A stretch of DNA of 43,485 nucleotides from Lachnospiraceae bacterium (lineage in GTDB: Bacteria; Bacillota; Clostridia; Lachnospirales; Lachnospiraceae): contig JAFZRZ010000009.1 in assembly GCA_017619635.1 (NCBI GenBank), positions 1-43,485 on the forward strand, read 5' to 3'. Positions 31,351 through 40,282 of this stretch are shown piece after piece; position 1 is the first letter of the stretch, and each line of letters begins with the position of its first letter. The translations under genes were made by a program, and so were the position numbers. The notes beneath the pieces are model-generated. The model saw nothing but the letters and a program-made list of their open reading frames with translations. It searched no databases and was not told where the DNA came from.

Positions 31351-31803
31351 CTACCCAAACAATAAACCAAACAAAACAGGGATAAATATGATACATCCAA
31401 TGAATATCAGGCAAAACAGTGCTTCACCCGTTCCTGTCTTCCATATCCTGTCATATGCAGTGCAGTTTTCACCGGGATCATCAGGGTTATATCTTATCTT
31501 AACGCTTTTAAAATCATTAAAATGCGAAATCTCACCGCTTCCGCTATACTCTGTGCCATTTATGTTAAAGACATAATCGGCATATCTGTCTTCAAGTATT
31601 TTCTGGGAAGGCGTATCATCCCTTTTCCAGTTGGTGTTCAGCCTGTACTCAGATTCCTGTGATACGATCTTACCGGTTGTTCTGGCATTCATGCTCTTAT
31701 ACTTTTTCCTGTGGCTATCGTTGGCCGCAATAAAACCAAGCGCCATTATCAGTCCAAATATCCCAAGAAAAATATCAAGAAAGATCATTCCATCACTGAT
31801 CAT
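31351..31803 (-). CDS. Small membrane protein (DUF3592-like)
   Basis: 150 residues: N-terminal helix (about 7-26), a soluble beta domain (TTGKIVSQESEYR ... VKIRYNPDDPGENC, a DUF3592-type pattern) and a C-terminal helix (about 128-149). GAGG lies 7 nt before the ATG. Function unknown. Confidence 0.7.
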   Translation of the reverse strand: MISDGMIFLDIFLGIFGLIMALGFIAANDSHRKKYKSMNARTTGKIVSQESEYRLNTNWKRDDTPSQKILEDRYADYVFNINGTEYSGSGEISHFNDFKSVKIRYNPDDPGENCTAYDRIWKTGTGEALFCLIFIGCIIFIPVLFGLLFG

Positions 31804-31985
31804 ATAATATCCTCTGTAACAGTCTTTTACCTATTTTTGCAAATATTCTCTACAATCTAATTATAAACAAAAAGCCCACACATACAACAGATAACGATTC
31901 ATCAAAAATATATGTACTAAAATGCTCATAAGCCTTGCAATCATTGCTTATAAAAAGATATTATAGTTATTGGAGGAAGACAAAA

Positions 31986-33371
31986 ATGAACAACTTTTGG
32001 GACAACGACGTATGGGGATTTTTGCTCCTCATCTCCGTTCTTTTACTAGCTGTTATCACAGCCAATACATTAAAGCGAATGATAAAGCCACTACGAAATT
32101 CTTTAATGCCCGCCTCGGTTTTAGGCGGTATCATTCTTCTATTGATAGCATTTGTCTATAAGCTCGTGTTCAATGCAGACATGTTCGATACAGATTTCTT
32201 TGGCGGTAAAGGCAATGCCGCTTTGGAAATAATCACCTATCACACTCTGGCATTGGGCTTTATAGCAACAGCCTTCAAACCCTCCAAGAACAAGGTTTCA
32301 AAGAAACGAATGACAGATATCTTCAATACCGGTCTTACAACGGTCTCAACCTACCTTCTTCAGGGTGTTTTGGGTCTTGGTATCTCGATCATCACCGCCA
32401 TTATAGTTCCCAGCTTCTTTCCTGCTTCAGGACTGCTTTTACCCTTCGGATACGGACAGGGTACAGGACAGGCTCTGAACTACGGCGGAATATACGAAAA
32501 TGATTTTGGTTTCATCGGAGGAAAAAGTTTTGGTCTTTCCATCGCTGCTCTAGGCTTTTTAAGCGCGAGTATAGGCGGTGTCATATACTTAAATGTTATG
32601 AAATATAAAGGTCTTATTGTCGGAAACAGTGCAACATCTGTTGCTATAAGATCCGAAGAGATTCAGGGTATAAACGAGATACCCATGCAGGAGAGCATGG
32701 ACAAGATCACTGTACAGTTTGCTTTTGTAACATCCGCGTACATGCTGACATTTCTTTCCATGAAGTTTTTAGGCTCCTTGCTTCCGGGAATGAGATCCGT
32801 GATATACGGTTTCAACTTCCTTCTCGGAGTCATCATGGCTACGATAATGAAATCCATTGTTATCAAGCTGACTGACAAAGGTATAATCCATAGAACATAT
32901 TTAAATGATTTCCTTATGACCAGGATAAGCAACTTCTTATTTGACCTGATGGTTGTTGCAGGTATCGCTGCCATAAGACTTGATGTGATTAAGAGTTATT
33001 GGATCGTTCTGATCATAATGGGAACAGTCGGGCTTACAGCCACATTTGTCTACAACCATTTTGTTGCCGACAGACTATTCCCGGAATACAAAAGAGAACA
33101 GTTCCTTATGATGTACGGTATGCTCACAGGTACAGCCAGCACAGGAATAATCCTGTTAAGAGAAGTGGACTACAAGTTCTCAACCCCTGCATCCGACAAC
33201 ATGGTATATCAGAACTTCCCGGCCATAGTATTCGGATTTCCGCTTATGTTCGTGGCATCCTTTGCTCCAAACAATCCGCCACTTACACTCCTGGCCCTGT
33301 TTATCGCATTTATAATAATGAATATCCTGTTATTCAGGAAGAAGATATTCCGAACCAAATCCGGTACTTGA
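31986..33371 (+). CDS. Sodium:glutamate symporter family protein (GltS-like)
   Basis: 461 residues from MNNFWDND (GGAGGA 8 nt upstream). About eleven hydrophobic segments with the two inverted halves typical of GltS: LMPASVLGGIILL near the start, FGYGQGTGQALNYGGIYE in the middle, and GMLTGTASTGIILLREVD in the second half. These glycine-rich loops form the Na+ and substrate sites. Homologues in Clostridia vary in substrate, so I do not assign glutamate firmly. The last 38 bp overlap the convergent acyltransferase gene. Confidence 0.88.
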   Translation: MNNFWDNDVWGFLLLISVLLLAVITANTLKRMIKPLRNSLMPASVLGGIILLLIAFVYKLVFNADMFDTDFFGGKGNAALEIITYHTLALGFIATAFKPSKNKVSKKRMTDIFNTGLTTVSTYLLQGVLGLGISIITAIIVPSFFPASGLLLPFGYGQGTGQALNYGGIYENDFGFIGGKSFGLSIAALGFLSASIGGVIYLNVMKYKGLIVGNSATSVAIRSEEIQGINEIPMQESMDKITVQFAFVTSAYMLTFLSMKFLGSLLPGMRSVIYGFNFLLGVIMATIMKSIVIKLTDKGIIHRTYLNDFLMTRISNFLFDLMVVAGIAAIRLDVIKSYWIVLIIMGTVGLTATFVYNHFVADRLFPEYKREQFLMMYGMLTGTASTGIILLREVDYKFSTPASDNMVYQNFPAIVFGFPLMFVASFAPNNPPLTLLALFIAFIIMNILLFRKKIFRTKSGT

Positions 33372-34485
33372 CTGCATTGAAAGTCTCTTTACCGGTAAAC
33401 TCATAGCGAACATCACTATTGCTTACATGGATGATAAGTCTGTTTCTTTGAACGATATCTATACTCACGATCTGATCATGACATAACTTCTCACTGTTTA
33501 TCATGATATGATCCTTAAAAGCAAAAAGAGTTGCAGGCTTTTCTTCCACGATACGATGATCAAAAGTCAGCTTGCTAAGCTGTACCTGATCTGTCCATAA
33601 AGGCTCATTAGAAGAGTTTTCTTTTATCTGTGCAAGATACTTTTTCTGATCATCAAATAGTTCGGTTATGGTATGCTTTACGTTATCGTCATCAGAAAGA
33701 TATCCATACTCATCCATTATCAGTTTATAACCGCAGCTGCACGATAACGTATCTTTCTTTGAACTAAGTGTTCCGGTCTTCTTACATTCCGGACATATAA
33801 AGAAAAGAGATTCCAGATATTCGGCTTTTACCCTGCTCCTAAAAGGAACGGGGTTTTCTTTTTGCTCCTCATAGGCATCAGTCATAAGTCTTTCTCTGAT
33901 AAGGCTTTGAAGTCTTTCTGCAGGCGTACCGGCAAGTTCTTTAGGCGACAGTACCGCGGTCACCTTTCCCGACATTTTGCCCTTTCGTAAGCCTTTACCC
34001 CATCTGGGCGTCGTGAAATATCCACCGTCAAGTCTGTACAAAACAAGGGTGGCTCCTACCATCTTTGCTATCTTGCCTATTGCGGTTGAAAACTCCCCTG
34101 TTTTTCCGTCAAAAGACCTGTTACCTTCAGGAAAGAGCAGAACGCTTCTTCCGTCTTTTATCCGGGATACGATCTGCTTTAATGTTCCCGTTCCACTGGA
34201 GCCTTTATCATGAAGTATCGGCTTAAACTTTCTGGCAGCGATCTTGGATACCGCTCCCATCCTTAACATTGTTTCCGTTGCAACAAAATCCAGAGGTGTT
34301 TCGCTTACAGAAGAGACCAGCAGAAAATCAAAATCCGTATTGTGATTGCATAAGATAAACATCGGACCCAGATCATTGGGGATAACTTCTCCCGTGAAAC
34401 TGGCCTTTCCAACCAGATAACGGCAGATTGTTTTTCTTACAAGGCGATAATATCTGTCATAACTTGAATAAGCTTTTGACTCCAT
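33334..34485 (-). CDS. 1-acyl-glycerol-3-phosphate acyltransferase (PlsC-like) with C-terminal zinc ribbon
   Basis: 383 residues from MESKAYSS (AGGAGG 6 nt upstream). PlsC motifs: CNHNTDFDF (HX4D-like catalytic) and FPEGNRSFDG (glycerol-phosphate binding). About 220 residues of acyltransferase are followed by a zinc ribbon (CPECKKTGTLSSKKDTLSCSCG) and a domain of about 110 residues that is unusual for PlsC. Phospholipid synthesis is likely. An 18-bp perfect palindrome (34514-34531) lies in its upstream region. Confidence 0.88.
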   Translation of the reverse strand: MESKAYSSYDRYYRLVRKTICRYLVGKASFTGEVIPNDLGPMFILCNHNTDFDFLLVSSVSETPLDFVATETMLRMGAVSKIAARKFKPILHDKGSSGTGTLKQIVSRIKDGRSVLLFPEGNRSFDGKTGEFSTAIGKIAKMVGATLVLYRLDGGYFTTPRWGKGLRKGKMSGKVTAVLSPKELAGTPAERLQSLIRERLMTDAYEEQKENPVPFRSRVKAEYLESLFFICPECKKTGTLSSKKDTLSCSCGYKLIMDEYGYLSDDDNVKHTITELFDDQKKYLAQIKENSSNEPLWTDQVQLSKLTFDHRIVEEKPATLFAFKDHIMINSEKLCHDQIVSIDIVQRNRLIIHVSNSDVRYEFTGKETFNAVKYRIWFGISSS

Positions 34486-34513
34486 CCGCCACCTCCTACA
34501 GGCATTTGGTTTC

Positions 34514-34531
34514 ATTCATTTATAAATGAAT
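34514..34531. promoter_or_regulatory. Perfect 18-bp palindrome upstream of the acyltransferase gene
   Basis: ATTCATTTATAAATGAAT, 29 bp before the ATG of the acyltransferase. It has the shape of a repressor operator. The binding protein is unknown. Confidence 0.4.
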
Positions 34532-34686
34532 TTCTTAAAGAGAATACAAAACGCAGGAATCTATCATCAATCGTATGCCTTCCCCTTTGCATATTCACTC
34601 CATTCCCTGTATTCTCTGCTGTTCCCCCTTATATGCTCTGACCTTTATTCTAAAGTCAAATGCTCCTGTCACCCGTGAGTTTAACG

Positions 34687-35052
34687 TCAGACAGTCTCAT
34701 CCGGGTAACTCCAGAATCCGCCTTTGTGAAAGTTCTCATTTCCCAAAGGAGTAGCCGTCAGTTTGAATATCACACATCCGTCAGGACAAACAACAGTCTT
34801 TGAATATTTACCGTCACCGCCTAAATTCTCAAGATCACCACCGCTTCTTACGGCTTCCATTAAGGGATAGAGCATCATCATTGTCTTAGAACATATACCA
34901 TATCCGTCACTGTTTACGGGACAACCGTATGTGCATGTGTATTTATCTCCGATCTCCTCACCGTTACGGCAGTAATGCTCGGTAGTGTCACCATGTAAGA
35001 AACCTGTGACTTCCACAGTGAATTCATATTCTTCGTCGTACCATTTCCTCAT
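34687..35052 (-). CDS. TIGR04076 family protein
   Basis: 121 residues with six cysteines, including YCRNGEE, CTYGCPV, GICSKTM and CPDGCVIFKL, typical of the small TIGR04076 family of unknown function found in anaerobes. Possibly binds a metal. No signal peptide. Confidence 0.75.
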   Translation of the reverse strand: MRKWYDEEYEFTVEVTGFLHGDTTEHYCRNGEEIGDKYTCTYGCPVNSDGYGICSKTMMMLYPLMEAVRSGGDLENLGGDGKYSKTVVCPDGCVIFKLTATPLGNENFHKGGFWSYPDETV

Positions 35053-35102
35053 GTTTTATTCTCCGTTCTTAATATCAGGAATCCCTTTCAGTTAATCTTT
35101 TT

Positions 35103-35732
35103 CTAGAGCAGGATCCTAACATGTATCTTTGTATCTATAAGATGCTTAAATCTCTCTCCGTCCTCCTTGCTTCCAACCAGACTTCCGTAATGGATTGGTA
35201 TAGCATATTGGGGTTTAATCCTGTTTACAAGAGCTGCCGCTTCCTTGTAGTTCATGGTATACGTTCCGCCTACAGGTACCAAAGCAATATCGCATTTAAC
35301 ACTCTCCGCCTCTTTTGTTGCATCAGTATCTCCTGCGATGTAGATCCTTGTCCCGTCTATATTGATCACATAGCCTACCCAACCTGCTTTTCTCGGATGA
35401 AAAGGTTTTAATCTGTTGTATGCAGGTATAGTCTCAAAGCTAAAATCTTTTGTCTCATAAGACTTACCAGGTACAACACATATCTGGCTGCCGACAGGAG
35501 TATTCCTTCTTATTTCCATTTCAAGTGCAGCAGGAATGACAAAGACCGTTTTATCATTAAGAACCTTAAATATATCTGGCATGGACATGTGATCATAATG
35601 ATCATGTGTCAGAAAGATATAGTCCGCATCATGTGTGGTCTCATCAAGCTTAAACGGATCAATATATATGACCTTCCCACAATCTATCTTTATGCTGCTG
35701 TGAACATTAACATTGATACTTGTTATATCCAT
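35103..35732 (-). CDS. Metallo-beta-lactamase-fold hydrolase (UlaG-like)
   Basis: 209 residues from MDITSINVNV (AAGGGG upstream; the longer frame to 35798 overlaps the next gene). Metal site motif THDHYDHMS (HxHxDH), further GDTDAT and HYGSL. This is the MBL-fold type seen in UlaG and predicted L-ascorbate-6-phosphate lactonases or phosphonate-related enzymes. The substrate is unknown. Confidence 0.85.
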   Translation of the reverse strand: MDITSINVNVHSSIKIDCGKVIYIDPFKLDETTHDADYIFLTHDHYDHMSMPDIFKVLNDKTVFVIPAALEMEIRRNTPVGSQICVVPGKSYETKDFSFETIPAYNRLKPFHPRKAGWVGYVINIDGTRIYIAGDTDATKEAESVKCDIALVPVGGTYTMNYKEAAALVNRIKPQYAIPIHYGSLVGSKEDGERFKHLIDTKIHVRILL

Positions 35733-35736
35733 CAAA

Positions 35737-36156
35737 TCATCCCCTTGTATTCGCGGGTGTACCGCATTCCGTGCAGAATCTGCCTGTATTTGATGCATTA
35801 CAGCTGGGGCATATCCATGGAGCGGGAATATCCGTATTTACGGCACCTGCCGTGTCCTTACTATCCGTATATCCCATCATTCCAAAAAGTCCGCTATCCT
35901 GCGGATGATATGTCATCACGTTCTGGCATGTGTATGTCACATCCACATCATGCTCAGGCATGGTAAAAGATATATATACAATACTGCCCTTCGAACGATC
36001 AACCTTATAGTCATCGACATTTACCTTAAACGAATAACTGGTATCCGTCATGACTGCGTTGAATATGACCACAACAGATTCTCCCGGTTCGTACATTACC
36101 TTTTTTGAGGTGAAACCAAATCCGCCTATATTATCAAAATTCACCTTATAAAGCAT
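35737..36156 (-). CDS. Beta-domain protein with C-terminal zinc ribbon
   Basis: 139 residues: an N-terminal domain KVNFDNIGGFGFTSKKVMYE ... FTMPEHDVDVTYTCQNVMTY, clearly paralogous to the lipoprotein at 30071-30823, then a linker and a zinc ribbon CPSCNASNTGRFCTECG. No signal peptide, so it is cytoplasmic although its paralogue is exported. AGAGGT 4 nt before the ATG. Function unknown. Confidence 0.72.
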   Translation of the reverse strand: MLYKVNFDNIGGFGFTSKKVMYEPGESVVVIFNAVMTDTSYSFKVNVDDYKVDRSKGSIVYISFTMPEHDVDVTYTCQNVMTYHPQDSGLFGMMGYTDSKDTAGAVNTDIPAPWICPSCNASNTGRFCTECGTPANTRG

Positions 36157-36170
36157 ATATACCTCTTTTT

Positions 36171-36473
36171 CTAAACTTCATAGTCCATACATACACGGCT
36201 TGCCGTATAAGGTCTGACTTTTGTGTTTGCGACCTCAACATGACTTGGATGGCCGGAGTATCCTTTGAGTGACTCCTCATCTTCAAAAGTTGAATCCAGC
36301 ATCAGATCACAATTCGAGCTTTTAAGCGGTTCTGTATTGACCCTGATATCAACAAGACCGGGAACCACTCCCTTTAATCCTTCAAGACCACTCTTTATAC
36401 CTGCTTTGATCTTAACGATCTCATCCTTTGAATATTCATCCTTAAGTGTCCACAATATTACATGCTTTACCAT
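36171..36473 (-). CDS. Dabb family protein (stress-responsive alpha/beta barrel)
   Basis: 100 residues: VKHVILWTLKDEYS at the N-terminus, FEDEESLKGYSGHPSHVEVANTKVRPY at the C-terminus, a full Dabb domain, which forms dimeric ferredoxin-like barrels. Role in bacteria usually unknown. Follows the S1 gene by 46 bp. Confidence 0.88.
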   Translation of the reverse strand: MVKHVILWTLKDEYSKDEIVKIKAGIKSGLEGLKGVVPGLVDIRVNTEPLKSSNCDLMLDSTFEDEESLKGYSGHPSHVEVANTKVRPYTASRVCMDYEV

Positions 36474-36519
36474 TCTTGATCTTCCTCTTTTTATATTTTC
36501 TCCGCCAAAATCTTATAAG

Positions 36520-37224
36520 TTAATCAAACTTAAAGCCTTTTAACAGATCACCCAGTGATGTTCCTATCTCTTCAGACTCCGGAATAACAATCTCTTCTTC
36601 CGTTTCAGCCTGTTCTTCTAAATCTTCCATAAGAACCTTTATTGAAAGAGATATCTTTCCATCCTTTATATCAATAACCTTGACATCAACATTATCACCT
36701 GCTTTAAGAACAACCGAGGGATGTTTGATCCTTTTATGCGATATCTGAGAGATATGCACTAATCCTGACAAGCCTTCACCCAGATCGATAAATGCACCAT
36801 AATCCTTGATAGTTGCGACCACTCCGTGAAATACCTGCCCAACCTTGACATCAGATACCTTCTTCTTTTTTAGTATCTCCTGTTTTTCTTTGAGTATTTC
36901 TTTTGCGGACAGGATCAGTTTGTCTTCATCAATATCTGCCTCAAATACTCTTACTTCTATCTCCTTACCCAGAAATGGATTACAATCGTCTATTCTCTCA
37001 AGATCCAGCTTGGAAACAGGTATGAAAGCTCTTATTCCTTCAAAATCAGCTACGACTCCGCCCTTTACTATTCCGGTAACAGTAACGGTTAAATTCTCCT
37101 GTGACTCCTTAAGTTCTGCTGCTCTTCTCCATGCCAAAAGGGCATCCGTATCATGAACCCCGTCTCCCATCAGGCTGTATGACTCTTCCAGCAATTCGTT
37201 ATAATCCTTCATTGACTCTTCCAT
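36520..37224 (-). CDS. Protein with two S1 RNA-binding domains
   Basis: 234 residues from MEESMKDYNE (AGGAGG 7 nt upstream). First S1 domain about 38-100 (VTVTGIVKGGVVADFEGIRAFIPVSKL), second about 118-192 (GQVFHGVVATIKDYGAFIDLGEGLSGLVHISQIS). The tail is acidic (EEQAETEEEIVIPESEEIG). It resembles the short S1-like proteins of Firmicutes (YpfD/GSP13-type) that bind RNA or the ribosome, not full ribosomal protein S1. Confidence 0.88.
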   Translation of the reverse strand: MEESMKDYNELLEESYSLMGDGVHDTDALLAWRRAAELKESQENLTVTVTGIVKGGVVADFEGIRAFIPVSKLDLERIDDCNPFLGKEIEVRVFEADIDEDKLILSAKEILKEKQEILKKKKVSDVKVGQVFHGVVATIKDYGAFIDLGEGLSGLVHISQISHKRIKHPSVVLKAGDNVDVKVIDIKDGKISLSIKVLMEDLEEQAETEEEIVIPESEEIGTSLGDLLKGFKFD

Positions 37225-37417
37225 CTGATAACCTCCTGAATACATGTCTAATATACTAAAACCACTGTTACCATTATACCACGCCATAAACCCCACACAC
37301 ATTAATAAAATGCCTTTTTATGGCAATACTCATACCTTTATTGTTAATACATAGATACACCGACAGAACAAAAATGATCTATAGATAAAAACTTTTTTGT
37401 TTTTTTATGAAAAACTA

Positions 37418-37448
37418 TTGACTGTAAACCTTGTTTATACCTTAGGAT
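37418..37448 (+). promoter_or_regulatory. MerR-type promoter with 19-bp spacer
   Basis: TTGACT, 19 bp, TAGGAT. The overlong spacer holds an imperfect dyad GTAAAC-CTT-GTTTAT, the classical architecture of MerR-regulated promoters, 30 bp before the MerR gene. Autoregulation is likely. Confidence 0.65.
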
Positions 37449-37478
37449 TGCCCTAGAATTGACAAGGGAGGTCACAAA

Positions 37479-38231
37479 ATGACGATCAAAGAAATGGAAA
37501 CAAAACTGGATATTCCCAGAGCCACCATTCGCTTTTATGAGAAGGAAGGCCTGATCACACCTGTACGTGAAGAAAACGGATATAGGGATTATTCTAAAGA
37601 TGACTTGGAAAAAATAAAGAAGATAGTGATACTTAGAAAGATCGGTTTTTCCGTGAATGACATTGCAGATCTGCTTGACGGAGCCAGATCTTTTCCTGAA
37701 GCTTTGGATGAAAATATCCTGAATCTAAAAAAACAGATGGAAGAGCTTAAGGGTGCTCTTATCCTCAGTGAAAAGATGAAAGATTCTGTTGAAGATTTAA
37801 AGACCTTAAATGTGGATAGTTATCTTAACTATATAGATGAGGAAGAAAAGCAGGGTCACAAGTTCATGACTATCGCAAAAGACATCGCCCGTACAGAAAA
37901 AGGCGTGGTATTCGAATGGTTTGCCTGGACCGACATAAACGGAGACCCTTACGTATCCATATGGACCGTTCTAAGAGACGCTGTCATAACCATGGCTGTC
38001 AGCGGTGTGATCCTTAGCCTTTATAGAAAGAACTGGAATATCATAAACTTCCGCGACGGTGCTCTTGGAATCCTCTTGATCGTGGCTGTCGAAGCTGTTC
38101 TTAGTATCCCGCTATACTTTCTTGGGAAAAAACATCCATGGATAGCAAAGAACCGTAAAAAGGCTCTTTTCATCTCTGCTCTGATCCTATGTGCTGTCCT
38201 TATCCTGCTTGATATTGTACTGAACGTATGA
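37479..38231 (+). CDS. MerR-family regulator with C-terminal membrane segments
   Basis: 250 residues. The N-terminal MerR winged helix-turn-helix (MTIKEMETKLDIPRATIRFYEKEGLITPVREENGYRDY, shortened here) covers about 1-70, then a coiled-coil (LKKQMEELKGALILSEKMK) and, instead of a ligand pocket, three hydrophobic segments (about 165-185, 195-215, 227-248). So it is a membrane-tethered regulator. GGAGG lies 8 nt before the ATG. It may sense a membrane event. Neighbours give no hint. Confidence 0.85.
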   Translation: MTIKEMETKLDIPRATIRFYEKEGLITPVREENGYRDYSKDDLEKIKKIVILRKIGFSVNDIADLLDGARSFPEALDENILNLKKQMEELKGALILSEKMKDSVEDLKTLNVDSYLNYIDEEEKQGHKFMTIAKDIARTEKGVVFEWFAWTDINGDPYVSIWTVLRDAVITMAVSGVILSLYRKNWNIINFRDGALGILLIVAVEAVLSIPLYFLGKKHPWIAKNRKKALFISALILCAVLILLDIVLNV

Positions 38232-38243
38232 TAAATACTCCAA

Positions 38244-38537
38244 TTAATCAAACCATATGGGACCGACAATAAATATACCCCAAAAGAAAACAGTTGCAAA
38301 AACAAATGCTTCGGAAACACTCCAATAGATTATTTTGGATTTTTTTATTGTGAGAGGGTGAATAAAATAAACAACTATAACAAACAGTTGTAAAAGGATA
38401 AATAAAATAGTTTCTTCTACTGTTGGAGAAATAAAAAAGTTAGCACTGCCTTTGGCAACTCCTTTAGCTATAAGCCACATATTAACAGCTAAAAAAGCCA
38501 TAAATGAAAGGATCAGTTTAACACTTGTTTTCTTCAT
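38244..38537 (-). CDS. Small membrane protein, three helices
   Basis: 97 residues with three hydrophobic segments (about 7-25, 44-60, 72-92). The ribosome binding site is weak (CAGTGATAT). No known family recognised. The stop lies 12 bp after the convergent MerR gene. Confidence 0.5.
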   Translation of the reverse strand: MKKTSVKLILSFMAFLAVNMWLIAKGVAKGSANFFISPTVEETILFILLQLFVIVVYFIHPLTIKKSKIIYWSVSEAFVFATVFFWGIFIVGPIWFD

Positions 38538-38679
38538 ATATCACTGCCTTTATAATATCCGGTTTACTATTCAAAAAGAACAGCTTTAACCAATGCCTTA
38601 AACATTCATTATGAAAATGTGATCATTCAACATCTCTTCTTTGAAATCTTCAACTATACTTTGCTTCCCTTAGCCGATT

Positions 38680-40005
38680 TCAATAGAACCAGCTATTATC
38701 AGGTTCACCGTCCAAAAATACTGTCCAGACATTCTCTCCTTCAAAACACCACAGATAATAAGTGTCCTCTTTAGATACACCTTTTTCGAAATAATTCTTG
38801 GTCACTTCACCATCTTCAGTTTTTGTAGAATATCCTTCAGCCAAGGAATTATGTGATACTCCTGTGATCGTTATATAACGTCCTTCCGAATATACATATC
38901 CTTCATATGATCCGTTAAAAATGTAATTCGAGCATTCAGAGAAATATAAATTTGTGTATACTGGAGTATCACTGTAATATCGGGTGAACAAACAGTAACC
39001 TGTTCCATTCTCCGGTATAAGAGCAAATTGGATTTCTCTTGCACCTTCAGATGGGGTTAAACTTTTTATACCAAATTTGTAACCTTTATAGTAGATATAA
39101 TATCCACTGCTGGAATTACCATTATCCTGATAGATAGCATACGCAGTTATGCGATCATATATCCTGCTTACATAATCTTTATAGTCTTTATCGCATTCTA
39201 ATGTGGTAATTATGGCTTTTTTGTCATGAGATTCCAAAAGTTCGATCATAAGATCCATCTCATAGATAAACTCATCACTGTAATCATATTCATAATATGG
39301 CATATGAATAAGTCCTTCCACTTCAGTCTCCTGAATCTTTAAAACGGCGCTGGTCCCATCAGTTGTCTCAACAAAAGGTCCGCTTTCCAGAATACTTTTT
39401 ATCTCTTCTACGGTTTTATTCGGAATGATCAGCTCTTCACCTGTTATGTTTGCACTCTCTCCCGCATTCAGTATGTATTCTTCTGTGAGATCTGTACCAT
39501 AACTCACAGCAACCGTACCTTCTAAAACATCAATCTTAGATGTTTTTTCCTCAGCGTTATAAGATACTTCAAATGTGGTCCCACGCACCGCAAATACTGC
39601 ATTTGGTGTATTCACCCTGAATGAAGATTTATCATTCAGTTTATTCTCGATCTCAAAAAGTGCATCTCCGTAAGAAAGATCAATAGTAACTTCTCCGCTT
39701 TCATCAGTACCTGTTGCATTAATGCTGAGTTTAGTGTTTTCTTTTACGCCCAGATGCTTATCATTATCAACAAATAAAGCCGCAAAGGAATCCTTCATCG
39801 TTTCTACCAGATCTCCCGGTATGAGCATTATCCCCTTATATGGTTCCACCGCCTTATCCTGTCTTGTAAGACTTACATTTCCTTCATATTCATCAATCCT
39901 TACAGAACGATAATGTGGTCTGTAGAACATAAATAAAAGCACTATACCGATACACAGAATAACCACAGCAGATATTAATACCAGAACCTTTTTGTTATTC
40001 TTCAT
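38680..40005 (-). CDS. FecR-domain membrane-anchored protein
   Basis: 441 residues: N-terminal membrane helix (about 7-27), then a FecR domain (EGNVSLTRQDKAVEPYKGIMLIPGDLVETM ... VNTPNAVFAVRGTTFEV ... DVLEGTVAVSYG, shown in parts here), and a C-terminal region of about 220 residues with repeated Tyr-rich strands (SGYYIYYKGYKFGI, SEGRYITITG). FecR domains occur both as anti-sigma regulators and in surface proteins. Without a sigma gene next to it, an envelope role is more likely. Confidence 0.8.
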   Translation of the reverse strand: MKNNKKVLVLISAVVILCIGIVLLFMFYRPHYRSVRIDEYEGNVSLTRQDKAVEPYKGIMLIPGDLVETMKDSFAALFVDNDKHLGVKENTKLSINATGTDESGEVTIDLSYGDALFEIENKLNDKSSFRVNTPNAVFAVRGTTFEVSYNAEEKTSKIDVLEGTVAVSYGTDLTEEYILNAGESANITGEELIIPNKTVEEIKSILESGPFVETTDGTSAVLKIQETEVEGLIHMPYYEYDYSDEFIYEMDLMIELLESHDKKAIITTLECDKDYKDYVSRIYDRITAYAIYQDNGNSSSGYYIYYKGYKFGIKSLTPSEGAREIQFALIPENGTGYCLFTRYYSDTPVYTNLYFSECSNYIFNGSYEGYVYSEGRYITITGVSHNSLAEGYSTKTEDGEVTKNYFEKGVSKEDTYYLWCFEGENVWTVFLDGEPDNSWFY

Positions 40006-40075
40006 TAGGACCTCTTTAAACTTTACAAACCCTCTATATAATCAGAACCCTCGAGAATCAAGTGAATCTGTAGCA

Positions 40076-40282
40076 TTATCCCATTAATCCTGCATACTCG
40101 TAGCCGGCTTCCTCTACAGCGGCCTTTATCACTGCCTCATCAACATCCTTAGAATTTGTTATTGTGACCATGTTTTCCTCGTGGGATGCCACTACACTAT
40201 CGATCCCGTCGATCGCCTCAAGGGCCTTCTTTACATGTGCCTCACAATGTCCACACATCATTCCGTTTACTTTGATCTTCAT
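40076..40282 (-). CDS. Possible separate CopZ-like chaperone from an internal start in copA
   Basis: Within copA, AAGGAG lies 9 nt before an in-frame ATG ([13 protein letters not shown]). This would make a free 68-residue copper chaperone identical to the C-terminal HMA domain of CopA. The position at the exact domain border suggests a recent fusion of a copZ gene, with its ribosome binding site kept. Not proven. Confidence 0.45.
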   Translation of the reverse strand: MKIKVNGMMCGHCEAHVKKALEAIDGIDSVVASHEENMVTITNSKDVDEAVIKAAVEEAGYEYAGLMG

